A stretch of DNA of 64,000 nt from Crocinitomicaceae bacterium (GTDB lineage: Bacteria > Bacteroidota > Bacteroidia > Flavobacteriales_D > Crocinitomicaceae). Positions 45,749 to 53,761 of this stretch are shown here, piece by piece; position 1 is the stretch's first letter, and each line of letters begins with the position of its first letter. A program made the translations under genes and the position numbers. The stretch spans positions 1 through 64,000 of the forward strand of contig JAHEIL010000013.1 of assembly GCA_024639405.1 (NCBI GenBank). The letters run 5' to 3'. The notes beneath the pieces were generated by a model that worked only from the letters and a program-made list of their open reading frames with translations, was not told where the DNA came from and did no database searches.

Positions 45749-46060
45749 TTTCTTCTTTCTTTTTTCCGTAGCAAAAAAAGAAACAAAAATGCATTTTAAA
45801 TTTTCCGAGGATTTTTTTCATTTCACTGCGTTGCATGAAAACCACCGATTTCGCATTGCTTCATGCTTTCCCCTGATCAGCCAATGCTATCGCATGGGCT
45901 TGGTCGCAATTACGCAAGCTTCACGGTTAAATCTTGGAAAATTTAGGGATTCCCGCTCTTGCGAGATTGATAAGTGCTTCGGTCGAAGAAGATTCTACTT
46001 CGTGCGAAGTAAGCTTTAAAGAATCAACGCGTATTCATTGAAGCAACAGAGAAGTGAGGG
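45749..46060 (+). repeat. Structured interspersed repeat, copy A
   Basis: Full-length copy of ~312 bp. It begins with an AT hairpin (TTTCTTTTTT at 45756-45765 with AAAAAAAGAAA at 45773-45783). Then come a closing stem AAATTTTCC (45798-45806) with GGAAAATTT (45936-45944), CCAATGC-TATC-GCATGGG (45881-45898), GCTTG/CAAGC (45898-45919), CCCGC/GCGAG (45952-45965, one mismatch) and CTTCG-GT-CGAAG (45977-45988). It ends with GAATCAACGCG and AACAGAGAAGTGAGGG. Confidence 0.85.
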
Positions 46061-46434
46061 TTTTTCTTCTTTCTTTTTTCCGTAGCAAAAAAAGAAACAA
46101 AAAGTGCATTTCAAATTTTCCGAGGATTTTTTTCATTTCACGGTGTTGCATGAAAACCACCGATTTCGCATTGCTTCATGCTTTCCCCTGATCAACCAAT
46201 GCTATCGCATGGGCTTGGGCGCAATTACGCAAGCTTCACGGTTAAATCTTGGAAAATTTAGGGGTTCCCGCGCTGGCGGGTTGGAAAAGTTGATTTGCAA
46301 CGAAGAACCCACTTCGGCAGAAGAATGTTTTAAAAGCTATAAATAAATTTTCTAACCGAAGAGAGATCTTTCTCCGAACGATGTGAGCATTAAAGAATCA
46401 ACGCGTATTCTCCGAAGCAACAGAGAAGTGAGGG
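46061..46434 (+). repeat. Structured interspersed repeat, copy B
   Basis: Directly follows copy A in the same orientation; ~374 bp because of a ~60-bp insertion before the conserved 3' end. The stem CCCGC-GCTG-GCGGG (46267-46280) has a different loop from copy A but full pairing. CGAAG and CTTCG near 46300-46316 form the next hairpin. The 5' AT hairpin and the 3' end AACAGAGAAGTGAGGG match copy A. Confidence 0.85.
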
Positions 46435-46725
46435 TTTTTCTTCTTTCTTTTTTCCCTAGCAAAAAAAGAAACAAAAAGTGCATTTCAAATTTTCCGAGGA
46501 TTTTTTTCATTTCACTGCGTTGCATGAAAACCACCGATTGCACTTTGCTAAATACTATGTTCCTGTTTCAGCCATCGCTGCCGCTAAGGCTGGGAACGCA
46601 CTTCCGCAAATGCAACGATTAAATCTTGGAAAATTTAGAGGTCCTCGCGCTGGCGAGTTGGATAAGGTGCTTCAGTCGAAGAGAGATCGTTCTTCGATTG
46701 ATTTATGCTTAATTATGGGGTAAAA
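46435..46725 (+). repeat. Structured interspersed repeat, copy C (diverged, 3' truncated)
   Basis: Third tandem copy. The stem is CTCGC-GCTG-GCGAG (46644-46657), a C-G to T-A change relative to copy B. The central hairpin AGCCATCGC-TGCC-GCTAAGGCT replaces AGCCAATGC-TATC-GCATGGGCT and keeps most pairs. It lacks the AACAGAGAAGTGAGGG end and runs into the AT-rich promoter region of the next gene. Confidence 0.8.
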
Positions 46726-46772
46726 ACAACTAAAAAATAAATATTACGTCTTTAGTAAGTCACTATTTTTAT

Positions 46773-46780
46773 TAATTTTG
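46773..46780 (+). promoter_or_regulatory. -7 element (TAATTTTG) for the epimerase gene
   Basis: Exact TAnnTTTG, 19 nt upstream of the ATG at 46800, just after the repeat block. Confidence 0.5.
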
Positions 46781-46799
46781 TAATCTTTAATTATAACAA

Positions 46800-47720
46800 A
46801 TGAATATCTTGATAACCGGAGGAGCAGGTTTCGTTCCTAGTTCTTTAGCTGATAAATTACTTGCTCAAAACCATTCGGTTACATTGATTGACAATTTCAT
46901 CACTGGCTACAAGCACAACATTCCTACTCACCAGAATTGCACCTTCATTGAAGGAAATGTGAATGATTTTGAAACAGTTGCCAAGGTTATTCGTTCAGAA
47001 CAATTTGATTACATTTTTCATTATGCTGCTTTGGTTGGTGTTCAGCGTACATTGGACAATCCCATTATGGTTTTAGATGATATCAATGGTTTTCAGCATA
47101 TCTTGAAATTAGCTGTTGAAACAAAAGTGAAACGGGTGTTCTATTCTTCATCATCAGAAGTTTATGGAGAACCTGTTCATTTACCACAACACGAAGAAAC
47201 TACCCCTTTAAATTCTAGATTACCATATGCCATCGTAAAGAATGTTGGGGAATCGTATTTACGCAGTTACCAACAAGCTTTTGGCTTAGACTATACGATC
47301 TTCCGATTCTTTAACACCTATGGTCCAAAACAAAGTCAAGATTTTGTAATGTCTAAGTTTATCCAATTAGCTATGGAAAATAAAGATATTACCGTTTACG
47401 GCGATGGATCTCAAACACGCACCTTTTGTTACATTGATGATAATTTAGACGCTTGCATTAGTGCCATGAATTCTGAAATTGCAAAAAACGATACATTTAA
47501 CATCGGAAATGATACTATTGTGACCATTTTAGAATTGGCACAAACGATCATTGAATTAACAGGTTCATCCTCTAAAATTGTTCATTTACCACCGTTGCCA
47601 GAAGGAGATATGACGCGTCGTCAGCCAGATATTACTAAAATGAAAACCTTGTTAAACCGAGAATTGACTCCTTTTAGAGAGGGAATTCAGCGTATTTTGG
47701 TTGCGAAATATGGGTTTTGA
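46800..47720 (+). CDS. NAD-dependent epimerase/dehydratase (sugar nucleotide)
   Basis: A 306-residue extended SDR enzyme. NILITGGAGFVPSSLADKL carries the NAD-binding motif (third Gly replaced, GGAGFVP). SSSSEVYGEP is the active-site strand. Tyr143-x3-Lys147 lies in LPYAIVKNVGE, then FRFFNTYGPKQ and the substrate loop VYGDGSQTRTFCYIDD. It resembles UDP-glucose 4-epimerase or UDP-glucuronate decarboxylase relatives; the exact reaction is unclear. It is monocistronic with its own promoter, separated from the glycan operon by the repeat block, but is likely part of the same pathway. Confidence 0.88.
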   Translation: MNILITGGAGFVPSSLADKLLAQNHSVTLIDNFITGYKHNIPTHQNCTFIEGNVNDFETVAKVIRSEQFDYIFHYAALVGVQRTLDNPIMVLDDINGFQHILKLAVETKVKRVFYSSSSEVYGEPVHLPQHEETTPLNSRLPYAIVKNVGESYLRSYQQAFGLDYTIFRFFNTYGPKQSQDFVMSKFIQLAMENKDITVYGDGSQTRTFCYIDDNLDACISAMNSEIAKNDTFNIGNDTIVTILELAQTIIELTGSSSKIVHLPPLPEGDMTRRQPDITKMKTLLNRELTPFREGIQRILVAKYGF

Positions 47721-47752
47721 AAAAGGACTATGAGACTTTAGGACTAAATGAC

Positions 47753-47767
47753 CAGAATGTTATTCTG
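47753..47767. terminator. Weak hairpin between convergent genes
   Basis: CAGAAT-GTT-ATTCTG, a perfect 6-bp stem between the convergent epimerase and rlmH genes. No strong T-run follows, so a terminator role is uncertain. The sequence 3' of it on the minus strand resembles the 100-bp repeat at 23.3 kb. Confidence 0.3.
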
Positions 47768-47817
47768 TTGAAATCTAAACCCAAAACCCAACACATTTTT
47801 CACCCAAAACCTCACAT

Positions 47818-48291
47818 TTACTGGTGATGATAAGGTTCCCCCTTCAAAATAGTCATCGCTCTATACAATTGTTCGAAGAAAATCATGCGGATCATTTGAT
47901 GCGAAAAGGTCATTTTGGATAAACTAATTTTTCCATTGGCTGCAGCATAAACAGCTTCAGAAAAACCATATGCACCTCCAACAACAAATACCAAGTTTTT
48001 TCCACCTGAATTGAATTTTTGTTGAATGAATTGTGAAAAAGCGACGGATGAATATTGGTTTCCGTTTTCGTCCAATAGTATCAATTGATCTCCTTGTTGT
48101 GTTTTAGAGAGAATCTCCTTCCCTTCCAGCTCTTTGATTTGAGGAATGGTTAAATTTTTAGCGTTTTTAAGATCTGGAATTTCAATGCGTTCGATGGAGA
48201 CATAATGTTTCAAGCGGTCAAGGTACTCTTTTTCTCCTGCTTCCAAAAATGCTTTGCCCGTTTTTCCGATACAAATAAATTTTACCTTCAT
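47818..48291 (-). CDS. rlmH: 23S rRNA (pseudouridine-1915 N3)-methyltransferase RlmH
   Basis: A 157-residue SPOUT methyltransferase, normal length. It begins MKVKFICIGKTG. The SAM-binding knot is formed by LILLDENGNQYSS, FVVGGAYGFS and the C-terminal FSHQMIRMIFFEQLYRAMTI followed by GEPYHH. The ending 'YHH' is the family's substrate-binding tail. It methylates pseudouridine 1915 in helix 69 of 23S rRNA. Its start lies 4 nt after the asnB stop, so it is co-transcribed with asnB. Confidence 0.97.
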   Translation of the reverse strand: MKVKFICIGKTGKAFLEAGEKEYLDRLKHYVSIERIEIPDLKNAKNLTIPQIKELEGKEILSKTQQGDQLILLDENGNQYSSVAFSQFIQQKFNSGGKNLVFVVGGAYGFSEAVYAAANGKISLSKMTFSHQMIRMIFFEQLYRAMTILKGEPYHHQ

Positions 48292-48295
48292 ATAC

Positions 48296-50203
48296 TTATG
48301 ACATCCATTGTTTGTACCACATTTGGAACATTAAAACGTACCACAATTTCACATCCAGTTCTTTTTTACCCTTATAAAAATCATGTTTTAAGTTGTGGAT
48401 GAAATCTACGTTGAAAATCCCTTCTTCGGCGATGCGCTTAATGCTTAAATTTTCTTCCACTAATTCTTTTAAATCGCCCATTAACCAACTAGCAATTGGG
48501 ATGGCAAAACCCATTTTTGGTCTATCCATCATTGCTTTTGGGATGTAATCGTGAACGATTTCTTTTAAAATGAATTTCTTTTCACCGTTATTGTATTTGA
48601 ATTCATTCGGCAATTTAGCCGCCCATTCAATTACATTGTGATCTAAAAATGGCTCACGCCCTTCTAAACTTGCCGTCATTGTTGCGCGATCTACTTTCTG
48701 CAAAATATCGTCCACCAAATACGTTTGATAATCAATCGCCATCATGTAAGACAAAGGTGTGTGAAAAGGTGCCTTTAATTCTGTTGAAGTATAACTTGTA
48801 GCCAATCCATTGAACGAAGTATTTTTTAAAACCGATTTTAGTTGTTCGTCGGTGTATTGTTGACTTAAACTCAACATAATTTGTTCAGAAGATGGATTTC
48901 TTAAGATACCTTTTAACTTTTCGTAACGGTTGTGAAAATTGTATTTATGTTTTAATACCGGGATTTTATCTGAAGGAATCGCTTGCATCAATGTTGCCAT
49001 TCCTTTGCGAGCAAAACCTGGTAAAGCTTGCATTTTCTTTCCGTAACGCAACAAATAATCGTAGCGATTGTAACCTGCAAACACCTCATCGCCAGCATCT
49101 GCACTCAAGGCAACAGTCACATGCTTTTTAGCCATGATACTAACCAAGGTTGTTGGAATCGCACTACTATCGCCAAAAGGTTCATCGTAGTAAAAAGGCA
49201 ATTGCTCGATTAAATCAATCGCTTGTTTTTGCGAACATTCAATTTCTGTATGATCAGTTCCCAAATGCTTCGCAACGTCAGCTGCATAAGGTGCTTCATT
49301 TAATCCAATATCAGGAACTGCAATCGTAAAAGTTTTTAATTTTTCAGTTCTATTTTCTTGCAACATTGCGGTAACAGCAGCACTGTCGTAACCACCACTT
49401 AAAAACACACCAACTGGTACATCTGCGACCATTCTGTATTCACATGCTTTTTGAAGAATTGCTTTTGTTTCGTTTTTCGCTTCCGCAAATGAAAGTTCCA
49501 TTTTTGGTTGGTTGTAGGCATCATAGACATTCCAATAGGGTGTTATCGTCAATTGTTTGGTTGCAACACTTACGGTCATGTGATGCCCCGGTTGTAATTT
49601 ATAACAATCTTGAAAAATACAATGAGGTGTTGGAACATTTCCATATTGCATGTAAGCACCAACAGCAGCTAAATCAATTTTTTTCTGAAAGCGCGGATGT
49701 TTGTGAAACGCTTTTAATTCTGATGCAAAAAGGAACAAATCGTCTTTCCAGTAATAGAAAAATGGTTTAACTCCTGCGCGGTCTCTGGCACAGAAGAAAG
49801 CATCCGTTGTTGTATTGTAGAGCACAAATGCAAACATTCCAACAAATTTATCCAAGCAAGCACTCCCCCATTCTTGATACGCATGCAAAATCATTTCCGT
49901 ATCGGAAGAACTTGAGAACACATGTCCTTTTTCAGCTAATTCAACTTTTATTTCGTTGTAATTGTATATTTCACCGTTGAAGCAAATCCACCAATCGTTG
50001 TATTGCATGGGCTGCGTTCCGTGTTCACTTAAATCAATAATTGATAACCTACGATGACCAAAACCAACTTGAAGGTTATTTTTGTTGAAGATTTTAACGC
50101 CACTTCCATCTGGACCTCTGTGAGTTAAGGTCGTGGTCATTTCATCTAATACCTCAATAGAAGATGACTTTTTGAAATCAATAAATCCAGTTATTCCGCA
50201 CAT
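48296..50203 (-). CDS. asnB: Asparagine synthase (glutamine-hydrolysing)
   Basis: A 635-residue two-domain enzyme. After Met removal Cys2 (MCGITGFIDF) is the N-terminal glutaminase nucleophile, with HRGPDG and FNGEIYNYNE following. The C-terminal synthetase domain has the PP-loop LSGGYDS at residues 268-274 (Tyr where Leu, Ile or Val is more common) and SADAGDEVFAGYNRY. It amidates aspartate, or in polysaccharide loci a related acid; the length is closer to the longer AsnB forms, and the position beside a glycan locus leaves sugar amidation possible. It is co-transcribed with rlmH, and the -7 element is 5 nt before its ATG. Confidence 0.92.
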   Translation of the reverse strand: MCGITGFIDFKKSSSIEVLDEMTTTLTHRGPDGSGVKIFNKNNLQVGFGHRRLSIIDLSEHGTQPMQYNDWWICFNGEIYNYNEIKVELAEKGHVFSSSSDTEMILHAYQEWGSACLDKFVGMFAFVLYNTTTDAFFCARDRAGVKPFFYYWKDDLFLFASELKAFHKHPRFQKKIDLAAVGAYMQYGNVPTPHCIFQDCYKLQPGHHMTVSVATKQLTITPYWNVYDAYNQPKMELSFAEAKNETKAILQKACEYRMVADVPVGVFLSGGYDSAAVTAMLQENRTEKLKTFTIAVPDIGLNEAPYAADVAKHLGTDHTEIECSQKQAIDLIEQLPFYYDEPFGDSSAIPTTLVSIMAKKHVTVALSADAGDEVFAGYNRYDYLLRYGKKMQALPGFARKGMATLMQAIPSDKIPVLKHKYNFHNRYEKLKGILRNPSSEQIMLSLSQQYTDEQLKSVLKNTSFNGLATSYTSTELKAPFHTPLSYMMAIDYQTYLVDDILQKVDRATMTASLEGREPFLDHNVIEWAAKLPNEFKYNNGEKKFILKEIVHDYIPKAMMDRPKMGFAIPIASWLMGDLKELVEENLSIKRIAEEGIFNVDFIHNLKHDFYKGKKELDVKLWYVLMFQMWYKQWMS

Positions 50204-50208
50204 AGAAA

Positions 50209-50216
50209 CAAAGATA
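50209..50216 (-). promoter_or_regulatory. -7 element (TATCTTTG) at the asnB start
   Basis: Exact TAnnTTTG on the minus strand with only 5 nt between it and the asnB ATG, so the mRNA would be leaderless or nearly so. No -33 TTG at standard distance. Confidence 0.45.
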
Positions 50217-50262
50217 GTGATAAAAACTATGTTGTGTTTTAGTTCAAAACCACTAAAGCAAA

Positions 50263-51570
50263 TTAATCATTGATTAATTGAAGTAAGGCAGATTGAACGC
50301 GTTGCAATTCTTTAATGGCTTCTCGTTGATTAAAAATTAAAAATATATATTTCCATTTGTAACCAATTCGTTTGAGGTAACGTGCAAAATTATACGCATA
50401 CAAACCAGATAAAGGCAAGGAAACACAATAAATTACATCCATATAAAATGGCATGTGAAATAGTTTATCTGCTCCATAAAATAAACCACTATAAAACAAC
50501 GGATAGATAATAAAACTTAGCAGCACACCAACGGCAGCATAATATTCTACAAATTTTGTCAATCTTGGAACTAAAAAATCAACCAATTTATATTGAATGA
50601 AATTATTGATAATGCCAAATACAAAAAAGGGAAAACCAACCAATAAAAAGAAAATTGACAAGGATAGTTGAATCAAATACAAACGCGATCGGAAGCGACG
50701 GTGAATGAAATCTGTATGAATGGCTAATTTTCTGGTTTGCCATTCAATAACTTGCAATAAATCTTGAATTTCATTCATCAAATAAGGTTTGAGCAATTGA
50801 ATCTCTTCCAACTTGGTTTGAATTTCTTTCATTAATTTTACTTCTTCAGCAACAACTTTATCCCGTTTTCTTGCCCAAAACACTGCAAATATTTTATGCA
50901 AAAGCTCTTCTTGTGCTTTGTTCTCTGTTGAAATCAATACACGTTCTAAATGCAAGCGGAAAACTTTTGTCAATTTCTTCGCTGCCAAAGATGCGTTTTG
51001 ACTGTATTCAGTTAAAAAATCAGTTGCGAAAAGTCCGTTTTCAATTGAAATCAATACAGAACTTCTAAACTTTTCCGCTTGCGAATAAAACAAACCAATT
51101 GGCACGATTTTCAACTTTAAATTTCCGTTGTTTCTTGCTTCAGCCTCTAATGCAATGCGTGCTGTTCCGGATTTCAACTCCCGTAATTTTCGTTCAGGAA
51201 TACTTGTTCCTTCAGGAAATACGACCAAGGTTTTCCCTTCTTCCAGAAGCTGGTAACATGCTTCAAATGAATCTGTATTGTTAATTCCTTTGATCTTACC
51301 ATCTACTTGACGGTTGATTGGAATCATGTTTAAGCTTTTTAGAATTTTTCGTTTTAAAGGCGAGTTGAAAAATGTACTCTTTGCCATGAAATAGATTGGT
51401 TTCGAACACGCATACCCAATCATCCAAGCATCCATTAATGTATTCGGATGATTGGCAATAATAATCATTGGGCCATCATGTTCTAACGCTCGAGTGTTTT
51501 TTACGGTTACTTCTTTATAGTAAATTTTTATCCCGAGTCCAACAATTAAACGCAGTATTCTGTATATCAT
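50263..51570 (-). CDS. Membrane glycerophospholipid acyltransferase (PlsC-like) with C-terminal membrane domain
   Basis: A 435-residue acyltransferase. The catalytic His-Asp motif appears as NHPNTLMD (residues 40-47), with five residues between His and Asp; HPN-type variants occur in Bacteroidota members of this family. FPEGTS at 118-123 binds the acceptor phosphate. Residues ~235-280 form a coiled-coil-like helix. Three membrane helices lie between ~295 and 400. It probably acylates lysophosphatidate or a related lipid at the inner membrane. It has no close neighbour on its strand. Confidence 0.85.
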   Translation of the reverse strand: MIYRILRLIVGLGIKIYYKEVTVKNTRALEHDGPMIIIANHPNTLMDAWMIGYACSKPIYFMAKSTFFNSPLKRKILKSLNMIPINRQVDGKIKGINNTDSFEACYQLLEEGKTLVVFPEGTSIPERKLRELKSGTARIALEAEARNNGNLKLKIVPIGLFYSQAEKFRSSVLISIENGLFATDFLTEYSQNASLAAKKLTKVFRLHLERVLISTENKAQEELLHKIFAVFWARKRDKVVAEEVKLMKEIQTKLEEIQLLKPYLMNEIQDLLQVIEWQTRKLAIHTDFIHRRFRSRLYLIQLSLSIFFLLVGFPFFVFGIINNFIQYKLVDFLVPRLTKFVEYYAAVGVLLSFIIYPLFYSGLFYGADKLFHMPFYMDVIYCVSLPLSGLYAYNFARYLKRIGYKWKYIFLIFNQREAIKELQRVQSALLQLIND

Positions 51571-51766
51571 AGAGATTTTGTAATTTTTTCGAAAGTACGA
51601 ATATTCTAGAAAATGAAGGAATGAAAAGGTTGGTTTTTGTTTTTACGCAAGCGCAAAAACTTAGATAAAATAATTACTTCTTACTTTTTTAAGCAAAAAA
51701 TTAAGCAACTAAACGAAGTGACCTCACAAATTCCTTAAAATATAAACACTTATTTGTAAAAAGCTT

Positions 51767-52033
51767 TTTCAAATTTTCCGAGGATTTTTTCATTTCACTG
51801 CGTTGCATGAAAACCACCGATTGCACTTTGCTGCATGCTTTGCCCTGATCAGCCAATGCTCACGCATGGGCTTGGGCGCAATTCCGCAAGCTCCACGGCT
51901 AAATCTTGGAAAATTTAGGGACCCCGCTCTTGCGGGTTGAATTAGGTACTTCGAACGAAGAAAGATCTTTCTCCGAGCGAAGTGCAATTTTAAGAATCAA
52001 CGCGAATTTTTCGGAGCAACAGAGAAGTGAGGA
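51767..52033 (+). repeat. Structured interspersed repeat, copy D
   Basis: About 267 bp, same orientation as copies A-C, 5 kb away. It has CCAATGC-TCAC-GCATGGG (loop changed, stem kept), GCTTG/CAAGC, CCCGC-TCTT-GCGGG and CTTCG-AA-CGAAG, and ends GAATCAACGCG ... AACAGAGAAGTGAGG. A T-run is one base shorter than in A, which breaks any shared reading frame. A related AT hairpin lies at 51680-51705, separated by ~60 bp. Confidence 0.85.
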
Positions 52034-52248
52034 ATAGAAAAAAAGCTGTTGCGTTTCGTTGCGCGATTGGCGCTTGCGTCTGTAAAACGACGAAGGAAGT
52101 TTTGCACCTACGATCGTTGCAACGCAGCAATAGCGCTTTTTTCCCGAACGGCTTGTTGCTTCTTGATTTTTGTATTACTTTTTATCAAGAAAAAGTAATG
52201 AAAGAAAACGCATTTACGCAAGCATAAATATTATTAAGGTTATAATTT
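52034..52248. other. Non-coding spacer between repeat copies D and E, with inverted repeats
   Basis: No gene seen. An imperfect long inverted repeat pairs AAAAAAGCTGTTGC (near 52038) with GCAATAGCGCTTTTTT (52127-52142). A perfect hairpin TTACTTTTT-ATCAAG-AAAAAGTAA occupies 52175-52198 and resembles the AT hairpin that opens the repeat copies, so this may be a decayed relative. Confidence 0.5.
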
Positions 52249-52520
52249 TTCTCTTACTTTTTTAAGCAAAAAAGTAAGCAAAAAGCTTTTTCAAATTTTT
52301 CCAAGGATTTTTTTCATTTCACTGCGTTACATGAAAAGCACCGATTGCACTTTGCTGCATGCTTTGCCCTGATCAGCCAATGCTATCGCATGGGCTTGGG
52401 CGCAATTTCGCAAGTGCAACGGCTAAATCTTGAAAAATTTAGGGGTTCCCGCTCTTGCGGGTTGGAAAAGGTACTTCAGTCGAAGAATGATCTATCTTCG
52501 TTTAAGGTTTATTAGAAAGA
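52249..52520 (+). repeat. Structured interspersed repeat, copy E (3' truncated)
   Basis: About 270 bp. The opening hairpin is CTTACTTTTTT (52253-52263) with AAAAAAGTAAG (52268-52278), where a T-A pair of copy A is replaced by A-T. CCAATGC-TATC-GCATGGG and CCCGC-TCTT-GCGGG are intact. Like copy C it stops after CTTCAGTCGAAG and lacks the 3' end motif. It abuts the pabB promoter. Confidence 0.85.
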
Positions 52521-52554
52521 GTAATGAATATAAAGCGAATCACTTTTTCTTTCT

Positions 52555-52562
52555 TAAATTTG
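52555..52562 (+). promoter_or_regulatory. -7 element (TAAATTTG) at the pabB start
   Basis: Exact TAnnTTTG with 5 nt between it and the ATG at 52568. It supports this ATG over the longer frame from 52430, which runs through repeat copy E, and implies a nearly leaderless mRNA. Confidence 0.5.
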
Positions 52563-52567
52563 TAACT

Positions 52568-53761
52568 ATGAAAGCTTCACCAATTGCTTACTTCAATTCA
52601 AACAATGGAACAGGAATGTTTGCCTATGGTGAATTTGCTTCTATTGAGCTTTCTAAAGGAATCGATCAAGTACAAGCATTCATAGATGAACACAAGGGAA
52701 ACTACTTAATTGGATGTGTTTCGTATGATGTGAAAAATGAAATTTTCGACTTACAATCAATGAATAATGACGCTATTAATTTCCCGTCATTATTGTTTTG
52801 GAAGCCATTAGTAGTTTACTCTATAACAGAAAAAGGAATTCACCAAGTTCAAGGTAACCGGTCAAAAGAAGCAGAAGTAACTTTAGCTGAATTTTTGGCC
52901 AAAGAGCAAGAGAAATGTGTGCCATTAGGAAGTGTTTTTCAAGCTACAATCTCTAAAGATGAATATTTAGAAAAAATTAATAAGATTCAGGAACAAATTC
53001 AATATGGAAATTCGTATGAAGTCAATTTTTGTCAAACATTTCTTGCTGAAAATTGTGCCATTGAAGATCCCGAACAACTATACTTTAAATTAAACGCTAT
53101 TACAAAAGCGCCTTTTTCAGTCTATCTTTCTTGGAATGAATTCAATGTTCTTTGCGGAAGTCCAGAACGCTACATTCAAAAAAAGGGAAATCAATTACGC
53201 TCACAACCGATTAAAGGAACTGCACCTAGACACACAAATGAGCAATTAGATAAAGAACTTATAAATACCTTGCAAACGAGTTCAAAAGAACGCGCTGAAA
53301 ACACGATGATTGTGGATTTAGTGCGCAATGATTTGGCTCGTATTGCTCAAAAAGACAGTGTTGAAGTGACTGAATTTTGCGGAGTTCATTCTTTTGCAAC
53401 GGTACACCAACTTATTTCAACCGTTACCTGCGAATTAAAAGAAAATACTACATTCACAGATTGTCTAAAAGCAACTTTTCCAATGGGTTCGATGACAGGT
53501 GCTCCAAAATTGCGTACGATGGAAATCATTGAAGAACTTGAAAACTTTCAACGTGGATTGTATTCAGGTAGTATTGGATACATTGCACCAAATGGTGATT
53601 TTGATTTTAATGTTGTGATTCGAAGCCTTTTATACAATCAAACGTTAAAAACAGCTTCGCTATCGGTTGGTGGCGCTATTACCATTCAATCGAATCCTGA
53701 AGAAGAATACGAAGAATGCTTGGTAAAAATTCAACGCATTATGGATGGTTTAAATGAGTAA
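52568..53761 (+). CDS. pabB: Aminodeoxychorismate synthase component I
   Basis: About 397 residues from the ATG at 52568. It makes 4-amino-4-deoxychorismate from chorismate and ammonia for folate synthesis. The chorismate-binding domain is complete: QIQYGNSYEVNFCQTF, CGSPERYI, QPIKGTAPR (the Lys of PIKGT is typical of PabB rather than TrpE, which has Ala), ENTMIVDLVRNDLARIA, GSMTGAPKLRTMEIIEELE and SGSIGYI. The N-terminal region is shorter than in TrpE. Its stop overlaps the tilS start by 8 nt. Confidence 0.92.
   Translation: MKASPIAYFNSNNGTGMFAYGEFASIELSKGIDQVQAFIDEHKGNYLIGCVSYDVKNEIFDLQSMNNDAINFPSLLFWKPLVVYSITEKGIHQVQGNRSKEAEVTLAEFLAKEQEKCVPLGSVFQATISKDEYLEKINKIQEQIQYGNSYEVNFCQTFLAENCAIEDPEQLYFKLNAITKAPFSVYLSWNEFNVLCGSPERYIQKKGNQLRSQPIKGTAPRHTNEQLDKELINTLQTSSKERAENTMIVDLVRNDLARIAQKDSVEVTEFCGVHSFATVHQLISTVTCELKENTTFTDCLKATFPMGSMTGAPKLRTMEIIEELENFQRGLYSGSIGYIAPNGDFDFNVVIRSLLYNQTLKTASLSVGGAITIQSNPEEEYEECLVKIQRIMDGLNE

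Noticed and set aside
45789..46723. Small ORFs inside the repeats (MHFKFSEDFFHFT... type, 60-80 aa) as genes
   Set aside because: The frame is not kept between copies: copy D has a one-base T-run deletion, and differences among copies do not favour synonymous sites. The conserved feature is base pairing. Minus-strand ORFs there are equally unsupported.
52430..52567. Longer start for pabB
   Set aside because: The upstream 46 codons lie in repeat copy E and the promoter, while PabB homology starts at the ATG at 52568.
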